Shown: positions 25,632-34,390 of the stretch, piece after piece
How positions within the stretch are numbered: position 1 is the first letter of the stretch
Layout of the letters: every line of letters starts with the position of its first letter
NCBI GenBank assembly: GCA_020634165.1
Contig: JACKCF010000001.1
Span: 62,001 to 126,000, forward strand
Direction of reading: 5' to 3'
Length of the DNA stretch: 64,000 nucleotides
DNA from: Anaerolineaceae bacterium
GTDB taxonomy: Bacteria; Chloroflexota; Anaerolineae; Aggregatilineales; Phototrophicaceae
The notes under the pieces: generated by a model
Database searches by the model: none
What the model was told of the DNA's origin: nothing
The model's input: only the letters and a program-made list of their open reading frames with translations
Position numbers and translations under genes: made by a program

Positions 25632-27512
25632 CTATTCTGCTGCATTATCCAGGTGGAGCGTGCCCAGAATAACGCTGTCGTCGCCTTCAGTCGTTAACAG
25701 CCGAACGAGATTATCGCCTTCATGACGGTAGACCACCACGCCAACGGTGTAATCACCTGTAGGGAGTGGGCCAGCAGCGGGCTGCATCAGCTTGCCATCA
25801 TAAACGAGCGTGGCCGGATTCCACTGTGAAGTCGGGCGCTCATCAGGCGCACTGTCCTGCTGGGCGACAAGCTGACCATCGCTGTTGAGCAAAAACGCCG
25901 AAGTCGTGTAATCAGCATCCAGCGCCATATCACTCGCCCATAGCAGGTCGATGCCCAGATCATCAAAGTAAGCTGCATCCGCCAGCACAAGACCATTTTC
26001 ATAAATGGCAACGGGTACGTCCGGCAGGCGATCATAACGCCACAAGAACACATCTGGGTTGAAATCGACCCTGATTTCTTCCGTTCGCCGGAACCCAAGC
26101 TCATCCAGCCATGCCAGCGCGGAGGTATCTTTGCCCCAGTAGAATAACCAGACGGTGTCATGTGCGTCGATGAGGGCAGGCAGTCCGGCTTCATAGGTTT
26201 CGGGTTCATAGCGTCGCCAACTGGTTAGCCCGCGCACAGGAATATCCGCTGGTAGGGTATGCGTATAGTGATAGACTGGCGCGTAGTCATCCCCGCCGAG
26301 TTCGACCAACAGCACGGCATCATCGTGGATATAAGGCGCAGTCGTTGTGGCCATATCGCGCCAGGGCTGCTTATCGCGCCAGAAATCGACAGTGGTCAGG
26401 CCGTAGACCACGATTGCACCGACCAGCAGCCAGCGCGCCGGACGCTGAATATTCGTCAGGCCAAAGGCAATCAGCAGGACGACCGCCCCAGTGATGAAAT
26501 TGACGCGGCGCGGCTGGTACAGCGGCAGTCGCTCATTGGCGATGAAGGTCAGCATCAGCGACAGGACCAGCCACAGGATCAGCAGCAGGGCTGGCGCATA
26601 AGGCCGCCAGTTAATACGCCAGTTCTCGGCCTGATAGCGCACATGAACCAACCCCAGCAGCAGTAAAGCACCTGTTAAGGGCCACATGCGCCCCAGCCAG
26701 CGAAATGCCAGATCAGCCAGGATGCCAATGTCTTCACTCAAAATACGGCGGTCCACCATAACGAGGTTATCTGACTGCTGACCGAGTGTGTTCAGCAGCC
26801 AGGGAGCAGCCAAAAGCGCCGCAACAATCAGCGCACCAACCGCGATCATGCGCTTGCGGCCTCGCAAGACGATCAGCACCCAGACGCCCTGAGCAACTGC
26901 CACCAGCGCCGCCAGATAAAACGTATAGACCAGCGCGGCATTACTCAGCGTCCACAGTACCAGCCAACCAGTCCCGCCCCGCCGAATCCAGCGCAGCATG
27001 GCCCATGTTCCCAGCAGAATGATGGTCGTTTGCAGCGTATAGCTGCGCACTTCCTGCGCCAGGAAATTCTCGGAATCTGCCAGGGCGAGCAGCAGTGCCG
27101 CCAGTATGGGTAGCAGCAACCGCGAAGAACCACGCCAGCGCGCCAGTTCATCCGCCACCGGGACGATCAGCGCAATGCTAATCAGGCTCGCCAGCAGGCT
27201 GAAGGTGCGCATGGCCAGTACGCTGTCCCCCGTTAGCGCCACCCAGCCATCAATCAAGAGGAAATACAGCGGCGGATGCACATCGCGCGTCAAGATGAAA
27301 ATAGGGTTGGGCGATTGTGTCAGGTACCAGGTGAATCCCTCGTCGATCCACAGGCTTTGATCGTCGATGCCCCAGAAGCGCGTGACGACCGCCAGCAGCA
27401 AAATCGGCAGCAGCCATGCCATGCGTCGGACTATCAGATTATGCGTGGTATGTGTATCACGAACGGACTGCATGCGACCGCTTTCAGGACCTACAAGATT
27501 GGCGGCAAGCAT
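25632..27512 (-). CDS. GT39-like membrane glycosyltransferase
   Basis: A 626-residue integral membrane protein of the GT-C fold (ArnT/PMT type, family 39-like). The first helix is followed by the catalytic-loop motif SLWIDEGFTWY (Asp-Glu pair) and the diagnostic DVHPPLYFLLI. About ten to eleven further helices extend to residue 400, and a soluble beta-rich C-terminal domain of roughly 220 residues follows. GT-C enzymes transfer a sugar from a polyprenyl-phosphate donor to a lipid or protein on the outer face of the membrane; donor and acceptor are unknown here. ATG 27512 is used, though the first 30 residues are polar and an internal Met (MAWLLP) directly before the first helix is possible. 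Confidence 0.88.
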   Translation of the reverse strand: MLAANLVGPESGRMQSVRDTHTTHNLIVRRMAWLLPILLLAVVTRFWGIDDQSLWIDEGFTWYLTQSPNPIFILTRDVHPPLYFLLIDGWVALTGDSVLAMRTFSLLASLISIALIVPVADELARWRGSSRLLLPILAALLLALADSENFLAQEVRSYTLQTTIILLGTWAMLRWIRRGGTGWLVLWTLSNAALVYTFYLAALVAVAQGVWVLIVLRGRKRMIAVGALIVAALLAAPWLLNTLGQQSDNLVMVDRRILSEDIGILADLAFRWLGRMWPLTGALLLLGLVHVRYQAENWRINWRPYAPALLLILWLVLSLMLTFIANERLPLYQPRRVNFITGAVVLLIAFGLTNIQRPARWLLVGAIVVYGLTTVDFWRDKQPWRDMATTTAPYIHDDAVLLVELGGDDYAPVYHYTHTLPADIPVRGLTSWRRYEPETYEAGLPALIDAHDTVWLFYWGKDTSALAWLDELGFRRTEEIRVDFNPDVFLWRYDRLPDVPVAIYENGLVLADAAYFDDLGIDLLWASDMALDADYTTSAFLLNSDGQLVAQQDSAPDERPTSQWNPATLVYDGKLMQPAAGPLPTGDYTVGVVVYRHEGDNLVRLLTTEGDDSVILGTLHLDNAAE

Positions 27513-27525
27513 AGCAGGCGGGGGA

Positions 27526-27930
27526 TTAATCGTCAGCGGTCAGCTTACCGATTTCGACCGAGCTTTGTTCCACAATATAGTCGTAAGCCTCATCCAGCGT
27601 ATCTTTGACAGCAACCCCTTCCAGCAGGTCCGGGAAGGCGCGGTTCATCAGGTTATAAATCAACCGGATAATGCGGTTGGGGCCGACCAGCACCCGAATG
27701 TGAATGATGGAATTGCGATGTTGGCGTAATGCGCTCGTGACGGATAGAAAGGATTTGGGAATCATGCCAGCTTCGCGCACATCGAAAATGATGGCAACAG
27801 GGACGCGACCCTTAAGAAAGTCCCTTGTGCTGCTAAGCGCATCAATGACATCATCCGTCGTCCACGGAGAGAGGACCTCGTAGCAAAAGATTGTTTCTAA
27901 ATCATCCAGCCACTTGATTACGATTGGCAC
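27526..27930 (-). CDS. Small cytoplasmic protein, possibly STAS-like
   Basis: A protein of about 134 residues whose layout resembles a SpoIIAA/STAS-like domain: a first strand pair (ETIFCYEVLSPWT), helix (DVIDALSSTRDFLKG), strand PVAIIFDVREAG, helix with LSVTSALRQ, strand IIHIRVLVGPN, and helices ending DEAYDYIVEQ. The start is uncertain: GTG 27930 is chosen, but GTG 27939 and TTG 27951 are in frame. It lies 13 bases upstream of the glycosyltransferase start on the same strand and is probably co-transcribed. The function is unknown. Confidence 0.68.
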   Translation of the reverse strand: MPIVIKWLDDLETIFCYEVLSPWTTDDVIDALSSTRDFLKGRVPVAIIFDVREAGMIPKSFLSVTSALRQHRNSIIHIRVLVGPNRIIRLIYNLMNRAFPDLLEGVAVKDTLDEAYDYIVEQSSVEIGKLTADD

Positions 27931-28168
27931 AAAAAACACCCGACGGTGCAAACGAATAAAAGATATCTATAACATATTATTACATGAATGAAAAAGGAAG
28001 CAGTCTTTAAGTCCTGATTTCTTATGCCATCCTTTTATGTTGGTTCTATAGTTAAGAGAAATTACAGGTTTTCCGCGAGGTAATTACCTGTTTTCATCAG
28101 ATGAGCCGATATTGTTTGCGGGTTCTTTGTATTGAGGATGGTTATCTTTGGCACCCATCAAAAAGAAA

Positions 28169-28193
28169 AACGGACACATTATCTGTGCCCGTT
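28169..28193 (-). terminator. Terminator of the pterin dehydratase gene
   Basis: Arms AACGGACACA and TGTGCCCGTT pair over ten positions with one mismatch around a 5-base loop. An A-rich plus-strand run (28159-28170) provides the U-tract on the minus strand. Confidence 0.75.
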
Positions 28194-28211
28194 TTCATTT
28201 CGCTAAGTCAT

Positions 28212-28511
28212 TTATTTGGCCCTGGGAAAAGGCAGATCGTTGATGGCCTTGGCGACATCGATGTCCTTCTGGGTGATTTTGCTGCCAGCATCATGTGTTG
28301 TGAAAGAAAGCGTCACCTTGCGCCAGCCGATCACCATATCCGGATGGTGGTTGAACCCTTCCGCGATGGTGCCTGCGGTAGCGGCAAAGGCGATGCCCGC
28401 CAGATACTGGTCGAATTGGTACGTTTTAGTCAGTGTATCACCATCACGCTCCCAGCCATCCAACCCTGTCAGGGCCTCGATAATCTGCGCATCATTCAAT
28501 GGGGTCGCCAT
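28212..28511 (-). CDS. Pterin-4a-carbinolamine dehydratase
   Basis: A 99-residue PCD/DCoH enzyme that dehydrates 4a-hydroxytetrahydropterin to recycle pterin cofactors. The active-site signature is intact: AEGFNHHPDMVIGWRKVTLSF in outline, with the consecutive His pair and the following Pro-Asp, plus a further His in TTHDAGSKIT and the terminal DIDVAKAIN helix. The start at ATG 28511 has AGGAG eight bases upstream; a GTG further out would place that ribosome site inside the gene. No aromatic amino-acid hydroxylase is nearby, so the partner enzyme is not known. Confidence 0.92.
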   Translation of the reverse strand: MATPLNDAQIIEALTGLDGWERDGDTLTKTYQFDQYLAGIAFAATAGTIAEGFNHHPDMVIGWRKVTLSFTTHDAGSKITQKDIDVAKAINDLPFPRAK

Positions 28512-28610
28512 GCAGATACTCCTACTCACTTGCGTGTGATAAATTCAGGCTAGCATGGTGACATGAGTACGGCCTTATCGGCATGTAAGCGCTCGCTGGC
28601 GTTTCCTGGC

Positions 28611-29156
28611 CTATAATTGCGTTGCCGGGAAGCTGCGCCGATAGCGATCTGCGGATATTTGAATGAGTTCGTGGGTTTCTTCTGTACCGACCCACCCCAT
28701 GTTTTCGACATTGCCACCTTCGAGCTGTTTATAGGTCATGAAGAAGTGGCGGACTTCTTCAAGGAAGTGCTTGGGAATATCTGAGAAGGTCTGCAAATGC
28801 GCGAAGTTCGGGTCGGTGCTGGGGACAGCCAGTACTTTGTAATCCGGCTGACCGTTATCGATCATCTTGAGTGTCGCCAGGGTACGTGCTTCGATCACAC
28901 AGCCAGGGAAGGTCGATTCGGTCATCATGACCAGCACATCCATCGGGTCGCCATCTTCAAAGTAGGATTGCGGGATAAAACCATAATCGCCCGGATAGTG
29001 CAGTGGACTATACAGCACACGGTCCAGCTTGATGACGCCTGCCGACTTGCTGTATTCGTACTTGTTGCGGCTGCCCTTGGGTACTTCGATCACAGCATAT
29101 ACTGTGCGCGGGGAATCCGGGCCGCTGGATAAATTGTGCCAGAGATGAAAAACCAT
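28611..29156 (-). CDS. ppa: Inorganic pyrophosphatase, family I
   Basis: A 181-residue soluble family I pyrophosphatase that hydrolyses PPi to two phosphates and drives biosynthetic reactions forward. The metal-binding signature DGDPMDVL is present near residues 69-76. Other family marks include VIEVPKGSRNKYEY, HYPGDYGFIPQS, KVLAVPSTDP and the C-terminal VGTEETHELIQ. The length is normal for bacterial enzymes. The start at ATG 29156 is preceded by AAGGAGC. It is a single gene reading away from the divergent HtrA-type protease gene. Confidence 0.94.
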   Translation of the reverse strand: MVFHLWHNLSSGPDSPRTVYAVIEVPKGSRNKYEYSKSAGVIKLDRVLYSPLHYPGDYGFIPQSYFEDGDPMDVLVMMTESTFPGCVIEARTLATLKMIDNGQPDYKVLAVPSTDPNFAHLQTFSDIPKHFLEEVRHFFMTYKQLEGGNVENMGWVGTEETHELIQISADRYRRSFPATQL

Positions 29157-29636
29157 CGTTTTTGCTCCTTGTGGTGATGAAGCACCTTGTTGCCAGATAA
29201 TAACGCGAATCGTGCGAAGGCATCAGGCCAGAAGCCGATTCCTGTCGAAAAATTAGCTCAAACTTGTGTCTTTTTGCATGGATTCAGCATACTTTCAGTA
29301 TACTCTAAGGACAGCACAGGCAGAAAATTGCTTGTGAAATAGTCTGATAATGGTAGGACTAGTTTACGATTCGTTTACAGTTACCTAAGATATTATTTAT
29401 AGCATCGCGTTAAAGTCAGGTGATCCAATCATACTCATGCTATCGTAAGAAGGTAAACTGGGGCAATGTCGTTGCATGGCGAATCGATTATTACCTATTA
29501 GTCGCCAGCGCCCCTGTCACAGGTTAGCAAACGTGCCCACTTCATCGTCGGCTTATTCCCAAATTCATTGGCCTTGTGGCTGGCACACCGCTACCTTCGC
29601 CCTTATTTGTGTCTGTGGAGTTCTTGAGGAAATCGC
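29157..29636. other. Divergent intergenic region upstream of ppa and the HtrA-type gene
   Basis: A 480-base gap, the longest between ordinary genes in this part. It is AT-rich and holds an imperfect inverted repeat near 29288-29308 (GCATACT, GTATACT) that could be a promoter element or regulator site. No ORF with a ribosome site and no terminator was seen. Both flanking promoters must lie here. Confidence 0.5.
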
Positions 29637-30755
29637 ATGAATCCATTCAACCGCATCAGCCGCACCCTGGTTTTTGGTGCACTTATGCTCGCTATTGGGG
29701 TTTGGCTGGGTAGCTCGTTCCAGGTAGGGGCGGCTGGCAGCATGGAAGATACCACGACAGCCTACCAGGCGCTCGCACTCGGCAGTGACAGCCTCTCAGA
29801 AAATGACCGTGTCTTCAACGAGATTTACGTCAATGTCAGCCCTTCGGTGGTTGCCATCACCGTTGCGGAAGAATCCAGCGGTGGGACTGCGCGCGATGTC
29901 GCAACCGGATCGGGCTTTATCGTTGATACAAACGGCAACATCGTAACCAACCTGCACGTCGTCGAGAATGCGGATCGCATCGAAGTCAATATGTTCGATG
30001 GCACCATCACCCGCGCGGAATATGTCGGTGGTGATGAAGACAGCGATCTGGCGGTGATTCACATTGATCTGCCAGCGGATCGCCTGCGTCCGGTTGTGCT
30101 TGGCGACAGTGATGCCATGCAGGTCGGTGATACCGTGCTGGCTATCGGCAATCCCTTCTCCAATGACTGGACCCTGACCAGCGGCATCGTCAGCGCCATC
30201 AATCGCTCTATCAACGGCCTGAACAATTACCGTATCGGTGGCGTCATCCAGACGGATGCAGCCATTAACCCTGGTAACAGCGGCGGCCCACTGCTGAACC
30301 TGCGCGGCGAGGTCATCGGCGTCAACAGCCAGATTTACAGCCAGACGCGCTCCAACAGCGGCGTTGGATTTGCTGCTCCCAGCAACCTGGTGCGCCGTGT
30401 GCTGGATGAATTGATTGCAAATGGGGAAGTCAGCTACAGCTATATCGGCATCGTTCAGCGCGATATTGACCTCGACCTGATTGAAAGCTGGGGCCTGCCT
30501 AACAACATTCGCGGCGTGGCCATTCGTCAGGCTGTCGATGGATTCCCGGCGGCATTAGCTGGCCTGCGCACGATGACATCCGACAGCATCGACATCATCA
30601 CCGCCATCGATGGCGTGCCCATGACCAACTTCGATCAGCTCATTGGCTATCTGGCGATCAACACCTTCCCTGGCCAGACAGTTGACCTGACGGTCTATCG
30701 CAGCGGCGAGGTACTCACCCTGCCCGTCACCCTCTCAGAGCGGCCTGGGCGCTAA
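29637..30755 (+). CDS. HtrA/DegP-type trypsin-like serine protease with PDZ domain
   Basis: A 372-residue membrane-anchored or secreted protease. Residues 10-33 form a single uncleaved or cleavable hydrophobic segment. The chymotrypsin-fold domain (about 60-260) has an intact catalytic triad: His107 (TNLHVVENA), Asp137 (DEDSDLAV) and Ser215 (NPGNSGGPL). One PDZ domain follows (about 275-365), marked by YSYIGIVQRD and the carboxylate-binding region. HtrA proteases degrade or refold damaged envelope proteins. Only one PDZ domain is present, as in DegS/HtrA-type members outside the E. coli DegP class. It is monocistronic with a strong terminator. Confidence 0.93.
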   Translation: MNPFNRISRTLVFGALMLAIGVWLGSSFQVGAAGSMEDTTTAYQALALGSDSLSENDRVFNEIYVNVSPSVVAITVAEESSGGTARDVATGSGFIVDTNGNIVTNLHVVENADRIEVNMFDGTITRAEYVGGDEDSDLAVIHIDLPADRLRPVVLGDSDAMQVGDTVLAIGNPFSNDWTLTSGIVSAINRSINGLNNYRIGGVIQTDAAINPGNSGGPLLNLRGEVIGVNSQIYSQTRSNSGVGFAAPSNLVRRVLDELIANGEVSYSYIGIVQRDIDLDLIESWGLPNNIRGVAIRQAVDGFPAALAGLRTMTSDSIDIITAIDGVPMTNFDQLIGYLAINTFPGQTVDLTVYRSGEVLTLPVTLSERPGR

Positions 30756-30780
30756 AGCCAACGCAACAAAATCAACCCTA

Positions 30781-30806
30781 GGGCGCGACATGTTCGCGCC
30801 CTTTTT
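30781..30806. terminator. Terminator between the HtrA-type gene and yihY-like gene
   Basis: Eight-base stem GGGCGCGA (30781-30788)/TCGCGCCC (30794-30801) followed by TTTTT, 26 bases after the protease stop. It lies just before the stop of the convergent membrane protein gene at 30805. Confidence 0.85.
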
Positions 30807-31953
30807 AGTTGTCCTGGTTAGGTCCAACCTCAGTTTGATCTTTCTCCCTGAACCATAAACCACCTAGAAACATGCTAATAACCGTGAATCCGACAAGCAT
30901 GTGTGACCAGCGCCATCTTTGGGGAGATTCTTCAGGCGAAGGAGATTTTTCACTTGTGGCATCCTTCTCTTCTTGAGAGACGCTTGTTTTTTGCGAATGG
31001 CGGCGGTTTTCAGATTTATGTGCTTCAGCCGCCACAATCTCAGGGTTAGGCATGCCTTCCTGGGCGCGCTGCTCTTCAGTGACATAAACCGCATTTTCAG
31101 ACGGCCTGATGCGCGACCCATAACGTCGAGCGTACACCTGGGTAAATTCTGCGCCAAACATCAAAATCTGGGCCGTATAGTAGACCCAAACCAGTAAAAC
31201 AATGATCGATCCCGCCGCCCCATAGGTCGATGAAAATTCAGTATTACCAACATATAGCCCCAATAGGAATTTGCCGATGTTGAACAGGAGGGCCGTCATC
31301 GCTGCACCGATCCACACATCGCGCCAGGTGATGGTGACATCGGGCAAGACTTTGTAGATCAAAGCAAACAGCAGCGTGATTATCAGGAACGATACCAGGA
31401 AATTGATTAATTGGACCAAAGTCTCTATCCCTGGCAGCATGCCCCCCACAAAGCCAGAGAGATTGGTGATCAGACTGCTAATCATCAGGGATACGAGCAG
31501 CAGAAAGGCGATCCCCAGCACCATAGTGAATGAGAAAAAGCGCTCCTTCACCATCTTTATGATGCCACCCCCAGGTTTCGGCGTCACTTCCCAGATGGTA
31601 TTCAGCGCGTCCTGCAATTGCCCGAAGAAGCCGGCTGCACCAAGTACGATTGCAACGATACCAATCAGGGTAGCCCAAATGCCTGTATCTTTGTCGCTGG
31701 TGCTTTCAATCATCGTCTGGATCACTTGAGCCGCATCCTGACCCAGTTCGCCCTGTATCTGGCTGATAATTTGTGTGCGCGCCGCATCCTGGCCCAGGGC
31801 CAGCCCGATAACAGCAATCACGACAATGAGGAGGGGTGCAATGGAGAATGCCGTATAGTAGGCCAGCGCCGCAGCTAATCGCGGAACTTTGTCCTCATTC
31901 CATTCCTTAAAGGTCGTTTTGAGGAGGTCAAATAACTGACGTAAGAGGTTCAT
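30805..31953 (-). CDS. YihY/virulence factor BrkB family membrane protein
   Basis: A 382-residue protein with the YihY/BrkB core over residues 1-285. The core contains about six transmembrane helices and the family marks RLAAALAYYTAFSIAPLLI, GFFGQLQDALNTIWEV, LPDVTITWRDVWIGA, the hydrophobic FSSTYGAAGSIIVLLVWVYY in outline, and FGAEFTQVYARRYG. Once labelled ribonuclease BN in error, this family has no proven function; transport or envelope roles are suggested. The C-terminal 90 residues are a polar, Glu/Ser-rich linker ending in one more transmembrane helix, an extension beyond the standard family. Convergent with the HtrA-type gene. Confidence 0.88.
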   Translation of the reverse strand: MNLLRQLFDLLKTTFKEWNEDKVPRLAAALAYYTAFSIAPLLIVVIAVIGLALGQDAARTQIISQIQGELGQDAAQVIQTMIESTSDKDTGIWATLIGIVAIVLGAAGFFGQLQDALNTIWEVTPKPGGGIIKMVKERFFSFTMVLGIAFLLLVSLMISSLITNLSGFVGGMLPGIETLVQLINFLVSFLIITLLFALIYKVLPDVTITWRDVWIGAAMTALLFNIGKFLLGLYVGNTEFSSTYGAAGSIIVLLVWVYYTAQILMFGAEFTQVYARRYGSRIRPSENAVYVTEEQRAQEGMPNPEIVAAEAHKSENRRHSQKTSVSQEEKDATSEKSPSPEESPQRWRWSHMLVGFTVISMFLGGLWFREKDQTEVGPNQDN

Positions 31954-32125
31954 TTTCGCCTGGAAATTGAACTGTGGAAGATTGACGTAGAGATTATAGA
32001 CTTAATTTCAGCTTGGCTTCTAACTCCTAAGGAGGTACTTACTATCTATAATCTCCCTCAAATATTTCCCAACGAAATTCACACAGGCGGCTCGTTTTGT
32101 CCTCTCTGTTTGATCTGCCTGAATG
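31954..32125. other. Intergenic region beside the nuclease-end remnant
   Basis: A spacer of 172 bases, AT-rich, without a recognisable gene, hairpin or repeat. It separates the YihY-like gene start from the remnant of the nuclease gene end. Confidence 0.4.
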
Positions 32126-32200
32126 CTAAAACTCAATTTCTGCGATCTGGTCGAAGTGGAAGCCGTCTGTTAGCGGGAAGCGTTCACCGATTTCGATTTT
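32126..32200 (-). pseudogene. Remnant of the 3' end of an Fe-S nuclease gene
   Basis: Read on the minus strand this segment encodes EIGERFPLTDG, then HFDQIAEIEF and a stop. It matches two separated parts of the nuclease encoded at 33569-34390 (RERFPLTDD and the C-terminal DFDQIAEIEF plus stop). The roughly 40 residues between, which include the Fe-S cysteines, are deleted. The last 29 bases differ from the intact gene at only one position, whereas the first part is more diverged. It starts within about 20 bases of the stop of the HEPN-like gene, so that gene is bracketed by an intact and a degenerate copy of the same gene end. Confidence 0.8.
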
Positions 32201-32215
32201 TAGTCTCTTTTGCCG

Positions 32216-33559
32216 CTAAAAAGGTATATTCTCGTCAGGATTGACATATTCATCTGGTAGTGACGATGTAAGGGTACTTATTTCATAGTCGATATCGAGT
32301 TGGTCTAATGCTTGTGGATGAGAAACAAAGTATGGTGATGACTTAATCCCCTCTACTACGTTTATCATCTTTGTGCTTCTCACAAGATGGCTGTTTTTCC
32401 TAATGCCCCTTAGTATCTTGACTGCACTGTCTTCATCAACAAGATGAATCAGAGGGAGAATAAGGTGCTCAGCTAATCTGTCTGCTTGACCTACTGATCC
32501 CGCGCTAGTGTAGTATTCAACAGCTCTAGGCAAAAAGGCCCTAAGCGGTTTTTTCTTTAGCAACAATGTGAATCCATCGAGCGGTAATTTAATCGCATGC
32601 TCAATGGCTGTATCTCTTAGCTCTGGCACATCTATCGCTGCAGTTAAAACAGAAAATTGCAGGATATAAGACGATTCGCTAAGAAACCCTATAAAAGCCG
32701 CCAGGTCTTCTTGTTCACTTGTGTTTAGAAATTGGAAACAACCTCCGACCTGTGACAAAAAGAATATCATCCTAGGTTTATACTCTTCGGGTAGATTGTT
32801 TGCTAACTTACTCAAATGAGTTTCGAGAAACTGCTCGGTCAATTCTCGATGTGTGATTCTATAAGCCTTTATCGCCGCAGCAATTTGTCTTCCTTCATTA
32901 GAGCTTTGGTCATCGATATCCAGCATATAATCTTGTAACAAGACTTTAATTAGACTGTTCAATAAACTGGATTTCGGTGTTGAAAAGCCACGATGTTTCA
33001 ACCGTACAACGGCTTTTTCTTCAGCAATGGGGAAATATTTTGACTTGATGTCGTTTCGAAGTCTCTCAAGTGCAGATCTGCCCTGTACAGGTTCATGTTG
33101 TATCAGAAATTCAATCGCATTACGCAGGTGATATCGAGCTTGTTCAGCGGTTGGATGATATATCTCATCTTCACTCATCATCGAAATATGAGCACATCGA
33201 TTTCGATCCTTCTGTAAACGCTCCAATTCTTCCTTTTGCACATGCGACAATAGCTCAAAGTCATCATGTGCCCATTCGAGTAGGTGTTGCTCCAGATTTT
33301 GGGCCTCAGAAATATTGTTCTTGCGTTGAGCTTCGTGATGTTTTCCAAGTATCAGTTTGGCTCTACCTTCTCCTGCGTCAGTAAGCTCTTTCATCTTTTC
33401 GATAAAATCACATACAACAGCAGTCCACGTCAGGACAATACAAGCTCGGAATGCCCCGATTTTGTAACATGCAACGGCTTCATCAACGTACACTTTTACT
33501 TCTGGGTTTTGGCAACGCAATGTTAACTCATCTAGATCTGCTAAGTTACCTTGTCGCAT
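32216..33559 (-). CDS. HEPN-like alpha-helical protein, candidate RNase effector
   Basis: A protein of about 447 residues, almost wholly alpha-helical, without signal peptide or membrane segment. The N-terminal 160 residues look like a HEPN domain: helices around YKIGAFRACIVLTWTAVV and a DRNRCAHIS motif near residues 118-126 that fits the R-x4-6-H nuclease signature, followed by PTAEQARYHLRNAIEFL. The C-terminal 280 residues are an unrecognised helical array. ATG 33559 is chosen because AGGTGA lies at the proper distance; ATG 33565 and GTG 33568 are alternatives. It directly follows the Fe-S nuclease gene on the same strand, is much more AT-rich than that operon, and is bracketed by a duplicated gene end. 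These features point to horizontal gain. A defence role is inference. Confidence 0.75.
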   Translation of the reverse strand: MRQGNLADLDELTLRCQNPEVKVYVDEAVACYKIGAFRACIVLTWTAVVCDFIEKMKELTDAGEGRAKLILGKHHEAQRKNNISEAQNLEQHLLEWAHDDFELLSHVQKEELERLQKDRNRCAHISMMSEDEIYHPTAEQARYHLRNAIEFLIQHEPVQGRSALERLRNDIKSKYFPIAEEKAVVRLKHRGFSTPKSSLLNSLIKVLLQDYMLDIDDQSSNEGRQIAAAIKAYRITHRELTEQFLETHLSKLANNLPEEYKPRMIFFLSQVGGCFQFLNTSEQEDLAAFIGFLSESSYILQFSVLTAAIDVPELRDTAIEHAIKLPLDGFTLLLKKKPLRAFLPRAVEYYTSAGSVGQADRLAEHLILPLIHLVDEDSAVKILRGIRKNSHLVRSTKMINVVEGIKSSPYFVSHPQALDQLDIDYEISTLTSSLPDEYVNPDENIPF

Positions 33560-33568
33560 ATCCATCAC

Positions 33569-34390
33569 CTAAAATTCAATTTCTGCGATCTGGTCGAAGT
33601 CGAAATCAAGCTCATCCAGATCGGTCGGCTCGTCGAGTTCCCACTCATCCAGCGGACCAGCCGTGATGCCGCGTTCACACAGGGAGCGATAAGTGCAGTA
33701 GGCGCAGCGCGTCGTGTCGTCCGTCAACGGAAAGCGCTCGCGCTCCTCGATTTCGCGAACCAGGCACGTTAGGTAGTGTTCATCAGCCTCAAACTGAGCC
33801 GCATCATAAGCAAAAGAGACTAGCTGCCCCTCGTGGTCAGCGTACCAGTAACGCATCTCGATCTGTTCCGGCGGGATCGGTTGGCCACCATTCAGTGCCG
33901 TTCCGCCCTTTGCCAGCACATAGCGATAGACGATGGTCTGTAAGCGCTTTTGCAGACGGTCGCGGCGCGGCACATGGCGCGAGGTCTTCCAGTCGATGAT
34001 GAGTGCTTTGTCGTCACTCAGCGCCAGCAGGTCGAATTTCGCCAGCAGCCGATAGGCACCCAGTGGAATCGTCAGGCTGTATTCAGGATAGCGCCGTTCG
34101 GGGACATCGTTTAACCCGTTCGCCAGATAGGTATCGAACCAACGGCGCACCTCGTCATCGTCGATGCGCTTTTGCAGCACTTCGGCGGGTAAGCCAACGG
34201 CATGTTGGTGCAGCAAGTGGTGAAAGCGCTCACCCTGGGCCATACGGCGCTCGAATTCCAGCAGGTCATCGACTTCCGGCGCGGGGTAGCGCTGCCGCAG
34301 CAAGTATTTGAGCTGAAAGCGGCGCGGGCAGTCGACATAATCCTGCAAGCTGCTCTGGCTGAAGATGAAATCCTCTGGCAGATGGTTCAT
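33569..34390 (-). CDS. PD-(D/E)XK nuclease with Fe-S cluster, RecB/AddB C-terminal type
   Basis: A 273-residue stand-alone nuclease of the RecB/Cas4/AddB type. The PD-(D/E)XK site is intact: Asp120 (AKFDLLAL), Asp133 and Lys135 (IIDWKTSR), then the QxxxY helix (QTIVY, 151-155). Four cysteines expected to hold a 4Fe-4S cluster are Cys21 (CPRRF) and Cys229, Cys232, Cys238 (CAYCTYRSLC). The last 40 residues are Asp/Glu/Leu-rich. The start overlaps the stop of the UvrD helicase gene by four bases (ATGA). In AddAB or AdnAB this domain is fused to the helicase; here it is a separate subunit and probably works with the two upstream proteins in double-strand-break end processing. Confidence 0.9.
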   Translation of the reverse strand: MNHLPEDFIFSQSSLQDYVDCPRRFQLKYLLRQRYPAPEVDDLLEFERRMAQGERFHHLLHQHAVGLPAEVLQKRIDDDEVRRWFDTYLANGLNDVPERRYPEYSLTIPLGAYRLLAKFDLLALSDDKALIIDWKTSRHVPRRDRLQKRLQTIVYRYVLAKGGTALNGGQPIPPEQIEMRYWYADHEGQLVSFAYDAAQFEADEHYLTCLVREIEERERFPLTDDTTRCAYCTYRSLCERGITAGPLDEWELDEPTDLDELDFDFDQIAEIEF

